Below, in pieces: positions 17,698-26,526 of a DNA stretch of 50,129 bases. The translations under genes were made by a program, and so were the position numbers. This stretch comes from Rhodococcus sp. AW25M09 (GTDB lineage: Bacteria; Actinomycetota; Actinomycetes; Mycobacteriales; Mycobacteriaceae). How positions within the stretch are numbered: the stretch's first letter is position 1; the number at the start of each line of letters is the position of its first letter. The DNA is taken from NCBI RefSeq assembly GCF_000333955.1, contig NZ_CAPS01000105.1, positions 1-50,129 on the forward strand, in the 5' to 3' direction. Under the pieces are notes generated by a model. That model ran no database searches, was not told the origin of the DNA, and was given only the letters and a program-made list of their open reading frames with translations.

Positions 17698-18539
17698 GTC
17701 GAGACCGCGATCGACAGTGGATTCTGCTCGTGCGGTTCTGCATGCCATTCGATGCGGCCGTTCTCCGCGCGCAGGTCGAGTCGAACAGTGCGGGGGCGCA
17801 TCGCCTTGCCGCGAGCACACACCGACAGTCGGACGCCGCGTAGCCGGCCGCGCCCCAGCTCCCGGCCCGTCCCGAGGCCGTCGTAACCGTGCACCGATGC
17901 GTCGAGTCGTAGTTCTGCTCCGTCCCAGTGACCATCGGTCGCCAGCAGCGTCGAACCCTTGCTGCGCGCCCTGGCCACCACGGCTCTGGCGCGAGTGGGC
18001 GATACCGACAGACCACCGAGACCGAGAACGACGAGATCGACGCCATCGAGCAGAATTGCCGCCACCTCCACCGGGTCGGGACCCGGATCGGGAATCAGTG
18101 CCAGCTTGCTCAGCTGTGCGCCCATCTCCACCGCGGCAAGAAGTCCGAAACGGGGCTGACCGACGACGGCGACATGCCCACCGGCACCGGTCACCGCGGC
18201 CACCAAACCGATCAGAAGCGAGCCGGCACCGGATACCGAGGCCACCGTTCCACGCACCAGTCCGCCGTGCGGCAGCACATCGATCAGCGCGGACGGCACC
18301 GGAAGAACGGGCCGCTGACGGACCGCACTCACCGACGATGTCGACGGCTCGGAATCTTCGAGGTCGGAACGGATGGGAACGGGGTCGGAATTCTCGATGC
18401 GCACCGACGCCGTTTCACCACGGGAAGGCACGGCGGCCATCCGACTACGCAGCAACGCCACGCGCTCCGGGAGCGACAACCCGTCGAGCGCATCCGGCGA
18501 AACAGCAGACACGGATGCGGTTGCACCGGATACAGACAT
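17694..18539 (-). CDS. imuA': Mutasome accessory protein ImuA'
   Basis: The 281-residue protein is a RecA/SulA-related ImuA'. The [19 protein letters not shown] region and the hydrophobic [16 protein letters not shown] strand resemble the RecA core, but there is no intact Walker A motif, as expected for ImuA'. In mycobacteria it acts with ImuB and DnaE2 in damage-induced mutagenesis. ATG 18539 is preceded by AAGGGGAG five bases upstream and is preferred to GTG 18554. The gene is first in the imuA'-imuB operon, and an SOS-like box lies 73 bp upstream. Identification rests on position before imuB, size and these motifs. Confidence 0.88.
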   Translation of the reverse strand: MSVSGATASVSAVSPDALDGLSLPERVALLRSRMAAVPSRGETASVRIENSDPVPIRSDLEDSEPSTSSVSAVRQRPVLPVPSALIDVLPHGGLVRGTVASVSGAGSLLIGLVAAVTGAGGHVAVVGQPRFGLLAAVEMGAQLSKLALIPDPGPDPVEVAAILLDGVDLVVLGLGGLSVSPTRARAVVARARSKGSTLLATDGHWDGAELRLDASVHGYDGLGTGRELGRGRLRGVRLSVCARGKAMRPRTVRLDLRAENGRIEWHAEPHEQNPLSIAVST

Positions 18540-18611
18540 GTCACTCCCCTTCACGGCGTAAGAAATCGAGCCGAAACATTCGGTGTTCGTCGAACGCGGG
18601 AAGTGGCGTAT

Positions 18612-18627
18612 TCGAACACAGTTTCGA
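18612..18627. promoter_or_regulatory. LexA-like (SOS) box upstream of imuA'
   Basis: TCGAACACAGTTTCGA matches TCGAAC-N4-GTTCGA at 11 of 12 defined bases. It lies 73 bp before imuA' and about 118 bp before the divergent kinase gene. Together with the box before dnaE2 it predicts joint SOS control of the split mutasome. Confidence 0.75.
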
Positions 18628-18745
18628 TCTGCACCCAGTAAAGCCGCTCGGACGGCAACTCGTCAAGGTGATGCCGTCGGCCCTGGTGGAGGCCTCCGAT
18701 TCACGGCTGCGGGCACACCCCGCCATCGTCAACTAACCTATGGGC

Positions 18746-19966
18746 GTGACCGATCAGCAGCGTGTTCGACGGGGTGTCGGGCCCGACTACCTCCTGGCCG
18801 GCAGATACCGCCTTGCCGGCAAACTCGGCGGCGGCGGCATGGGCGCAGTATGGCTCGCCACCGACACACTTCTGCACCGCGAGGTGGCCGTCAAGCAAGT
18901 CACGTCCACCACCGCACTGAGCCCACAGCAGGCCGTCGAGGTACGCAACCGTGCCATGCGTGAGGGTCGCATCGCTGCCCGACTCTCCAGCCCCCACGCC
19001 ATCGCGATGCACGACGTCGCTCTCGTCGACGGTGAACCGTGGCTGGTCATGGAGTACCTGTCCTCACGCAGTCTCGCGCAGGCGCTGGGCATCACCGATT
19101 CGCTACCGCCGTTCGAGGTCGCCCAGATCGGGGCGCAGATCGCCGATGCGCTGACCGAGGCGCACGAGGCAGGAATCGTGCACCGCGACATCAAGCCGGG
19201 CAACATCCTGATCGCCGATCGCGGTAAGGATCTGGGCATCGTCAAGATCAGCGATTTCGGTATCTCTCGCGCCAAGGGAGACATCGAAGAATCCGACGAC
19301 AGCGTGATCACCGGAACGCCGGCATATTTCGCACCCGAGGTCGCACGCGGACAGGATCCCACCGCAGCCAGCGACGTGTTCTCCCTCGGTGCAACGCTGT
19401 ACACCGCCATGGAAGGCAGGCCGCCGTTCGACATCGATCACGATTCGATCGCACTGCTGCACCGAGTTGCCAAGGGGCAGATCATCGCTCCCACCCGCAG
19501 CCGGGACCTCACGGGCCCACTGCTGCACATGCTCGAACCCGATCCGGCCCGGCGTCCCACCATGGCGCAGGCCCGCGACGAGATCATCCTGGCCGCGATC
19601 AGCAAGCGCGGCACCATAGCTCAACTCCGGGGCGCACCCCTGACCTCTGAGGACGGAGTGGTTCCGGCATGGGCGAGGCGATCGACACCGGTCTCCGAAT
19701 CTCGCCGTCCGTCGAGAGAATTCGGCAGCACCGTCGCAGGTCTGCCCGCCGTACAACCCGGTACGAGCCCTGCCAATCCGGTTCCGTCGACCTACTCGCC
19801 GCCACCGTTCGACCTACCCAGGAAGAGGAAGAACCCGGTCGAGGATGTGCTGATGCGTATCGAGGACGCCGTCGGCGACCGTACGTCGATTCCGTCGACC
19901 GTCATCCTCGCGGGACTCGTACTCGCCGTCGTGATCGTTGCGATTCTGGTGATCACCCTGCTGTAG
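18746..19966 (+). CDS. Membrane-anchored Ser/Thr protein kinase (Hanks type)
   Basis: The 406-residue protein has a complete kinase domain: Gly-rich loop KLGGGGMGAVW, Lys50 in VAVKQV, HRDIKPGN (Asp148, Asn153), DFG (Asp170) and APE (196-198), so it should be active. A Pro/Ser-rich juxtamembrane linker follows, and a single membrane helix forms the last 24 or so residues. There is no extracellular domain, unlike PknA or PknB with PASTA repeats, so it probably receives its signal from inside the cell or the membrane. GTG 18746 is preferred because TAACCT lies six bases upstream (leaderless pattern); ATG 18740 would add two residues. Its substrates are unknown; it converges on the MerR-clamp gene, leaving 27 bp between their stop codons. 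Confidence 0.9.
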   Translation: MTDQQRVRRGVGPDYLLAGRYRLAGKLGGGGMGAVWLATDTLLHREVAVKQVTSTTALSPQQAVEVRNRAMREGRIAARLSSPHAIAMHDVALVDGEPWLVMEYLSSRSLAQALGITDSLPPFEVAQIGAQIADALTEAHEAGIVHRDIKPGNILIADRGKDLGIVKISDFGISRAKGDIEESDDSVITGTPAYFAPEVARGQDPTAASDVFSLGATLYTAMEGRPPFDIDHDSIALLHRVAKGQIIAPTRSRDLTGPLLHMLEPDPARRPTMAQARDEIILAAISKRGTIAQLRGAPLTSEDGVVPAWARRSTPVSESRRPSREFGSTVAGLPAVQPGTSPANPVPSTYSPPPFDLPRKRKNPVEDVLMRIEDAVGDRTSIPSTVILAGLVLAVVIVAILVITLL

Positions 19967-19993
19967 TGACCCCGGCGTTCGTCGCCTCGCGGT

Positions 19994-21001
19994 TCAGCCC
20001 AGAACCGGCATCACCAGTGTCGTCAGGGCACCATCGACCGCGGAGCGCACCAGCATCGGGTGATCCGGTGCAGCAATATCGAGCATCAGGTCCGGTCCGA
20101 CAGCCGATGCGACGGCTGCCTGCAGAACGGCCGCGTCGAAGAAGACCGTCGTCTCCGATCCGGTCACCCGTGCGGGTACCGCAACACCATCGACAGACAT
20201 GCCGTTCGGGCCTGCATCGATCCGAAGGATGCCGCCACCGAGCGGAACGACATCTCGATGCAGCACAACCCTTGTCACGGTCGGAGCCAAACCGTCGATC
20301 ATCGCGCGCCAGTCGGGAAACTCGCCGTCGACGCGGCTCACCGAATGTTCGACGCCATCGCAGTCGAGCACCATCGCATCGTCGGTTGCTTTCAGCACCA
20401 GATCGCCCGAAGGTGATACAGCCCCGAGGGAATCGGCTCGAGCAATTCTCGACCAGAAGACACCGGGCGAGCACTGCGCGACGAGACTGCGCGTGGACAG
20501 TCGATACCTATCCGTCGCGGTCAGCGTGACGACGCCTCCGTCGACCTCGACCAGTACGCCACGCAGCACCGGGAAGTCGTCGGTGGTCCCGGCTGCCGAC
20601 GCGACCTGACGGACGGCCGCTGTGAACTCTGCAGCAGATACTGTTGCCGTGCAGTACTTTTCGTCGAACAACCGGCGGATCGACACCGCAGCCTCGGCTG
20701 CTGCCCGGGCATGCGCGGCCAGCTGTTCGACGTGTCGATCGACGATCTCGACCGCTGTCGCTCCGTCGCCGGCGAGTGTGGCGGCCACCTTGTCGAGCGG
20801 CATCCCGATCTCGCGCAGTTGTCGGATGATGTTCGCCCGCTTCAGTTGGGCTCTTGTGTAGTAGCGATAACCGGACTTGGCGTCGATGGAGGCGGGGACG
20901 AGCAGGGCGCAGTCGTCGTAGAACCGCAGAGCGCTGGGGGTCAGCCCGCTCGAGCGAGCGAACACACCGATGGTCAGGAATTCTTCGGCCGAATCAGTCA
21001 T
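19994..21001 (-). CDS. MerR-family regulator fused to a DNA polymerase III beta-clamp-like domain
   Basis: The 335-residue protein starts with a MerR winged helix (about 8-78: TIGVFARSSGLTPSALRFYD, then SGYRYYTRAQL and IGMPL), and an alanine-rich dimerisation helix (about 82-115). The rest is not an effector domain. Residues 121-235 align with DnaN domain 2: ASAAGTTDDFPVLRGVLVEV and LTATDRYRLSTRSL correspond to [20 protein letters not shown] and LAATDRFRLAVREL of mycobacterial DnaN, and SRVDGEFPDWRAMI to its EFPKFRQLL. Residues 237-335 look like a shortened DnaN domain 3 ending TTLVMPVLG, where clamps end LLMPV. Domain 1 is missing. DNA-binding specificity and partners are unknown; I recall similar proteins annotated only as MerR regulators. 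The gene is 1.5 kb from the clamp-dependent mutasome genes. Confidence 0.88.
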   Translation of the reverse strand: MTDSAEEFLTIGVFARSSGLTPSALRFYDDCALLVPASIDAKSGYRYYTRAQLKRANIIRQLREIGMPLDKVAATLAGDGATAVEIVDRHVEQLAAHARAAAEAAVSIRRLFDEKYCTATVSAAEFTAAVRQVASAAGTTDDFPVLRGVLVEVDGGVVTLTATDRYRLSTRSLVAQCSPGVFWSRIARADSLGAVSPSGDLVLKATDDAMVLDCDGVEHSVSRVDGEFPDWRAMIDGLAPTVTRVVLHRDVVPLGGGILRIDAGPNGMSVDGVAVPARVTGSETTVFFDAAVLQAAVASAVGPDLMLDIAAPDHPMLVRSAVDGALTTLVMPVLG

Positions 21002-21007
21002 GGTGAA

Positions 21008-21038
21008 ATCCTGAGGCTTCGGGTTGGTCGAAGGTCAA
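21008..21038 (-). promoter_or_regulatory. Predicted MerR-type promoter with dyad in a 19-bp spacer
   Basis: On the minus strand TTGACC (21038-21033) is followed by 19 bases and then CAGGAT (21013-21008). The spacer contains the inverted repeat CTTCG-N7-CGAAG (21017-21033 on the plus strand). A long 19-bp spacer holding the operator is the hallmark of MerR-controlled promoters. The ATG is six bases after the -10, so the transcript may be leaderless; AGGA seven bases upstream could alternatively serve as ribosome binding site. The -10 keeps only the A2 and T6 positions strongly. Confidence 0.45.
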
Positions 21039-21053
21039 GAGTGACACTGGCCC

Positions 21054-21701
21054 CTAGTCGATCCGACGCTTGTGTGCCCATCGGGTGAGCGCGTTCCGGT
21101 TGGACTGCTGGGTCTTTCGGAGAACGTTCGACGCGTGCGTCTCGACGGTCTTGACCGAGATGAACAGATCCTCAGCGATCTCGCGATAGGTGTAGCCGCG
21201 GGCCAGCAACCGCAACACCTCCAGTTCACGGGGCGTGAGCGAATCCAGTTCCGGATCCAGCGGCGGCTCGGGAACGGCACTGCGACCGGTGAACGAATCG
21301 AGGACGAACCCGGCCAGACGCGGACTGAACACCGCGTCTCCCCCGGCGACGCGGCGAACACCGTCGGCGAGTTCCGCACCGGAAATCGTCTTGGTGACAT
21401 AGCCCCTCGCCCCTGCGCGGATGACGGCGATGACGTCCTCGGCGGCATCGGACACGCTCAAGGCAAGGCAGACAGGGCCTTCGGAGATCCGGTTCAGCAC
21501 GGCCACCCCACCCCCGTCGGGCATATGCACGTCGAGCAACACCACATCGGGCTTCGTCGAGTCGATTCCCGATACCGCTTCGGCGACGCCGCCCGCTTCC
21601 CCGACCACCTCGATGTCCGCTTCGCGGCCGAGTTCGGCTCGCACGCCCGAGCGGAACACCGCGTGATCGTCGACCAGGAAAACGCGGAAGGGGTCGGTCA
21701 C
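21054..21701 (-). CDS. NarL/LuxR-family response regulator of the PspC-linked two-component system
   Basis: The 215-residue protein has a receiver domain with the acidic pair DD at 11-12, phospho-acceptor Asp57 in VVLLDVHMPD, and the conserved Lys in VTKTIS; a C-terminal LuxR-type helix-turn-helix follows (LTPRELEVLRLLARGYTYREI, ISVKTVETHASNVL). It overlaps the kinase gene by four bases (ATGA), so the two are co-translated partners. The divergent promoter of this operon carries two copies of ATCAGGG-N4-CCCTGAT, the best candidate binding site. The function in cell-envelope stress sensing is inferred from the PspC domains of the partners. Confidence 0.9.
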   Translation of the reverse strand: MTDPFRVFLVDDHAVFRSGVRAELGREADIEVVGEAGGVAEAVSGIDSTKPDVVLLDVHMPDGGGVAVLNRISEGPVCLALSVSDAAEDVIAVIRAGARGYVTKTISGAELADGVRRVAGGDAVFSPRLAGFVLDSFTGRSAVPEPPLDPELDSLTPRELEVLRLLARGYTYREIAEDLFISVKTVETHASNVLRKTQQSNRNALTRWAHKRRID

Positions 21702-23107
21702 GTCGGCTGCTCCTGCTGGTTGGATTCGGACTGTTCGGAAGACTCGGTGGTGACGGTGTTTCCGTTGCGTGGCATGAAAATTCGTATTTCGGTGCCTTTG
21801 CCGACGGTCGACCGTACCTGCACCGTGCCACCGCGGCGTTCGATGCGTCCCCGGACCGACTTCGCCAGGCCCTGTCGATCCTCGGGTACCTCGGATTCGT
21901 CGAATCCGGTTCCGCGATCGCGGACGAAGATACTGACCTGTTCCGCTTCGGTTTCGGCGAACAGGTCGATATTGGTCTCACCGGAGTGCTTCGCCGCATT
22001 GACCAGCGCCTCTCGCGTGGCTCCCAGCAGCGCCGTGAAGCTTTCCCTCGACATCCCCGATTCCGCGTCGTCGGGCAGCAGGTGCACGTCGCCGACGGTG
22101 ATGGGCCGGACGGTCACGCCGTGTTGATCCTCGATCTCGCCCGAGATGGTCTTGAGCGCGTCGGCCAAACTGGAGTTGTCGGTATCGCCGCCGTCGAACA
22201 GCCATTTACGTAGTTCTCGCTCCTGCCCGCGCGCCAATCGCATGACCTCCTGCGGCCGGTCGGACTGTTTCTGGATCAGGGCCAGCGTCTGCAGCACCGA
22301 ATCGTGCAGGTGCGAGGCGATTTCCTCACGTTCGTCGTTACGAATACGCGCAGACCGCTCGGCACCGAGCGCACGCCACATCCGCAACCAGATGGGAACC
22401 GTCAACAAGCCGACGCCGATGAGGGTGACCACCACCGCCAGCAACGACGAACGCAATGCGGCCAGATCCACGCGCGCGAGTACCACCACCCCCAAACCGA
22501 GGACGATCAACGTTGCTCCGCCGACAACCCTCGCCCAGCTCAAGACGGTCGGACGCTTGGGCAGCCCCAGAGCCGTACGCGGCCCCTCGGAGTCGAACTC
22601 GCGCCACACCAGGGCGGCACCGACGACTACGACGATGACGGGCACGATGACCGATGCAGCGGTACCACTGAGCAGCCATGCCAGTCCCACTGCAAGGCCG
22701 AGGCCGATGGCCGCGAGTCCGAGCGCTCGCTGGCGTTCGGCGGCACTCGGGTGCGCGGTGTCCTCGCCCGCGGGCGTGAACATCCAGATCAAGCCGTATG
22801 CGGCGATGCCGGCACCGGCGGACGCGGCAAGCAGTGCGAATGCCACTCGAATTTTGAACACGTCGAGGCCGAGATGGTCGGCGAGCCCACCTGCGACGCC
22901 GCCGACGATGCGTCCGCCGCCGCGGCGTCGAAAGGGGGCAGGCGCGGAGCCTGCAGGAGCGCCCGAAGGTACAGGCGCGGAGCCTGCAGGAGCGCCCGAA
23001 AGAGCAGGAGCGGGGGGTGTCGAGGTGACATAGGTGGCCGGGGCGTCGCCGGCTGTGGGTGGTGTGGTGCGGGCGGCGTCAACGGGTGGATTGTCGACAG
23101 GGTGCAC
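21698..23107 (-). CDS. PspC-domain histidine kinase (NarL/DesK type)
   Basis: The 469-residue protein begins with a Pro/Ala/Gly repeat tail, then a PspC domain (GRIVGGVAGGLADHLGLD and the following helix, about 85-140), several more membrane helices, a HisKA_3 domain with His268 in SHLHDSVLQTL, and a HATPase domain with N box EALVNAAKHSG and G1 box DRGTGFDES. Residues for catalysis look intact. PspC-domain kinases in actinobacteria are thought to sense membrane or cell-wall stress, though the ligand is unknown. GTG 23107 has AGGA and GAAGG upstream. It is divergent from a second PspC-domain gene, which it probably controls through its partner regulator. Confidence 0.9.
   Translation of the reverse strand: MHPVDNPPVDAARTTPPTAGDAPATYVTSTPPAPALSGAPAGSAPVPSGAPAGSAPAPFRRRGGGRIVGGVAGGLADHLGLDVFKIRVAFALLAASAGAGIAAYGLIWMFTPAGEDTAHPSAAERQRALGLAAIGLGLAVGLAWLLSGTAASVIVPVIVVVVGAALVWREFDSEGPRTALGLPKRPTVLSWARVVGGATLIVLGLGVVVLARVDLAALRSSLLAVVVTLIGVGLLTVPIWLRMWRALGAERSARIRNDEREEIASHLHDSVLQTLALIQKQSDRPQEVMRLARGQERELRKWLFDGGDTDNSSLADALKTISGEIEDQHGVTVRPITVGDVHLLPDDAESGMSRESFTALLGATREALVNAAKHSGETNIDLFAETEAEQVSIFVRDRGTGFDESEVPEDRQGLAKSVRGRIERRGGTVQVRSTVGKGTEIRIFMPRNGNTVTTESSEQSESNQQEQPT
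22939..23004 (-). repeat. Two tandem 33-bp repeats in the kinase N-terminal tail
   Basis: Bases 22939-22971 and 22972-23004 are nearly identical and encode GAPAGSAPVPS-like units in the cytoplasmic Pro/Ala/Gly tail before the PspC domain; a third, degenerate partial copy follows. The unit is 11 codons, so changes in copy number are in frame. Confidence 0.75.
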
Positions 23108-23142
23108 GCCTTCGATCCTGGCACGGATGTGGTGGTTGTCGC

Positions 23143-23160
23143 ATCAGGGTTCGCCCTGAT
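23143..23160. promoter_or_regulatory. Inverted repeat ATCAGGG-TTCG-CCCTGAT, operator copy 1
   Basis: A perfect 7-bp dyad (8 bp including the flanking C and G) lies 36 bp before the kinase start. A second copy with different centre bases lies 79 bp away. Conservation of the arms with change of the centre points to a protein-binding site, most simply for the LuxR-type response regulator of this operon. The TTCG centre would also make a stable RNA hairpin. Confidence 0.6.
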
Positions 23161-23187
23161 GTTTCGCGAGTCCGTCGAGGTGGGCCC

Positions 23188-23223
23188 GATGTCGCGGTTC
23201 AAGATGATGTCGGGGTTCAAGAT
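23188..23223. repeat. Tandem 18-bp direct repeat between the two operators
   Basis: GATGTCGCGGTTCAAGAT is followed directly by GATGTCGGGGTTCAAGAT (one mismatch). The repeat lies in the divergent promoter region of the PspC locus and abuts operator copy 2. It may be a second factor-binding site or a duplication. Confidence 0.7.
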
Positions 23224-23239
23224 CAGGGGTATCCCTGAT
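23222..23239. promoter_or_regulatory. Inverted repeat ATCAGGG-GTAT-CCCTGAT, operator copy 2
   Basis: Same arms as copy 1 with a different 4-bp centre, 34 bp before the ATG of the divergent PspC-domain gene. The centre-to-centre distance of 79 bp is about 7.5 helical turns. Confidence 0.6.
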
Positions 23240-23273
23240 GTGTTTCGTGCTCGTAGCGGCCACGATTGTTGTC

Positions 23274-24644
23274 ATGAGCAACGTGACCGTCTCGGATCAA
23301 CTTCAGCAGATGTGGCGCACCCGTCCGCACCGCTTGCCGCAACGCGGGCATGTGGCGGGCGTTGCAGCCGGTATCGGCTATCGCTACGACGTCGACCCCG
23401 TTCTGATTCGGATCGCGTTCGTCGTCTCCACTTTGTTCGGCGGTACCGGAATCGTGCTGTATCTCGCCGCGTGGCTGGTGCTCAACCGCGCCGGTGACAC
23501 GGCGTCGGGCGCGGAGTCACTGGTCGGTCGTGGCAACAGCTCCGACTCGACGACCAAGACGGTGGTTGTGGCGGTGGCGTTGCTCATTGCGCTGTCGACC
23601 ATCGGCCCGGTAGGCGTCGGACTCGGCGGTTCGGGGCTGATTTCTCTGGTGGCGATGCTCGGTGGATTGTGGCTGCTGCACCAACGTTGCCCGGAGCCGC
23701 CGCCGTACATGCGGACGGCAGAGTTCTCCCGAAACCGCTACGCACCCAAGCCTTTCGGTCCGACCGGCACCTCGGCCGAGCAATGGACGGCCGCGCAGTA
23801 TCGGCCGCCGCAGTTTCAGCACGAGCGCTACACCCCGTACACGACTCTGCCGAAGAGCTATGTTCCGACACCGAAGCCCGACGAACACACCGGCACCGGA
23901 GATTCCGCCGACGCGCAGACCGTCAACCTGAGCAAATCGACCGCATCCGCCGAGAAGCCGAGCGAAATACCCTCCGTGACTCCCCCGTCGTGGGACCCGC
24001 TCGGTGTGGCACCGTTCGCCTGGGATCTTCCCGAACCGGCAGGCACATTTCTTCCTGCGGCGATCGAACGGCAGCGCCGGTCACGATGGACGGCAAGCTT
24101 TCTCGGCTTGGCGTTACTCGCTGCCGCCGTCACTGCGACGATCGGAGCCGCAAGCGGCGGAGACTGGGCCACCGCCGGCCGCGTCGGAGCAGTCGCTCTG
24201 GCAGTGATCGCGGTGGGTCTCGTCCTGGGCGCGTTCTTGCGCAAGGGCTACGGGTTGCTGGTGGTCGCCGCACCCCTGGCCGGATTCGTCGTCCTGGCGT
24301 CGGCGGTCGGGCCGATGGACTTGGACAACAGCACGTCGGGAACCCAACGCGTCGCCCCGCTCACCGTTGCCGACCTCGATTCGTCGTACAGCGTCGGCTT
24401 CGGTGAGTTGGATCTCGACCTCACGGGGCTCGACCTCATCGAAGACCGACGCGTCGACATCGATGTGGCGTTCGGTCAGGCCGTCGTGACGGTGCCCGAT
24501 TCGATGAACGTGACCGTGGAGTGCGAGGCCTTTTCAGGTTCATGCCCCACCGATACCCGGTTCGGCCCGGGAACGGGCACCGACACCCCGACATTGACGA
24601 TCGTGGGCGATCTGACCGTCGGCGAACTGAAGGTGAACCCGTGA
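23274..24644 (+). CDS. PspC-domain membrane protein with cytoplasmic linker and C-terminal beta-rich domain
   Basis: The 456-residue protein has an N-terminal PspC domain (RLPQRGHVAGVAAGIGYRYD followed by a membrane helix), more hydrophobic segments to about residue 145, a long Pro/Thr-rich linker, a second membrane block (about 275-345), and a C-terminal domain with alternating beta-type residues (SYSVGFGELDLDLTG, VTVECEAFSG) resembling the DUF2154/LiaF-type C-terminal domains found in PspC/LiaF proteins. It is probably a membrane-stress sensor or effector in the divergent two-component locus. ATG 23274 gives the family N-terminus; the ribosome binding site is weak. It overlaps the next gene by four bases. 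Confidence 0.8.
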   Translation: MSNVTVSDQLQQMWRTRPHRLPQRGHVAGVAAGIGYRYDVDPVLIRIAFVVSTLFGGTGIVLYLAAWLVLNRAGDTASGAESLVGRGNSSDSTTKTVVVAVALLIALSTIGPVGVGLGGSGLISLVAMLGGLWLLHQRCPEPPPYMRTAEFSRNRYAPKPFGPTGTSAEQWTAAQYRPPQFQHERYTPYTTLPKSYVPTPKPDEHTGTGDSADAQTVNLSKSTASAEKPSEIPSVTPPSWDPLGVAPFAWDLPEPAGTFLPAAIERQRRSRWTASFLGLALLAAAVTATIGAASGGDWATAGRVGAVALAVIAVGLVLGAFLRKGYGLLVVAAPLAGFVVLASAVGPMDLDNSTSGTQRVAPLTVADLDSSYSVGFGELDLDLTGLDLIEDRRVDIDVAFGQAVVTVPDSMNVTVECEAFSGSCPTDTRFGPGTGTDTPTLTIVGDLTVGELKVNP

Positions 24645-24901
24645 AGAAGAACAAGACCGACCGCATCGGCCACGACGACACCGACAGCGATTCCGACACC
24701 GGCGAGCACAACTCGAGCCGACGCGGCCCCTCGGCACTACTGCTTCTCGCCGGACTGGTCTTCCTGGTCGTCTCGGTCGCGGCCATCATCGGCCGGGACG
24801 CGATCACTGCCCTGGCAGACGTCCAGTTTCGTTGGCTGTTCGTGATCGCTGCGGTGGTCGTCGGAGTCGCGCTTCTATTGGGCCCCAGCAGAAAGAGCTG
24901 A
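24641..24901 (+). CDS. Small two-helix membrane protein in the PspC operon
   Basis: The 86-residue protein has a charged Lys/Asp-rich N-terminus and two membrane helices (about 33-55 and 62-82). It has no recognisable motif. GTG 24641 overlaps the upstream TGA (GTGA), with AAGGTG five bases upstream, so it is translationally coupled to the PspC protein and likely works with it. It ends 5 bp before the convergent guaA stop, leaving no room for a terminator hairpin. Confidence 0.75.
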   Translation: MKKNKTDRIGHDDTDSDSDTGEHNSSRRGPSALLLLAGLVFLVVSVAAIIGRDAITALADVQFRWLFVIAAVVVGVALLLGPSRKS

Positions 24902-24905
24902 GACC

Positions 24906-26496
<1,591 letters not shown>

Positions 26497-26526
26497 CGGG
26501 TCAGTCTAATGGGACCACTCGACCGC

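Noticed and set aside
18586..18596. GTTCGTCGAAC near imuA' as a second SOS box
   Set aside because: The half sites are in the inverted order with the wrong spacing; the proper box is at 18612-18627.
20000..21000. Reading the clamp-like domain as evidence for a second beta clamp
   Set aside because: Domain 1 is missing and domain 3 is shortened, so it cannot form the standard six-domain ring; it is better described as clamp-like.
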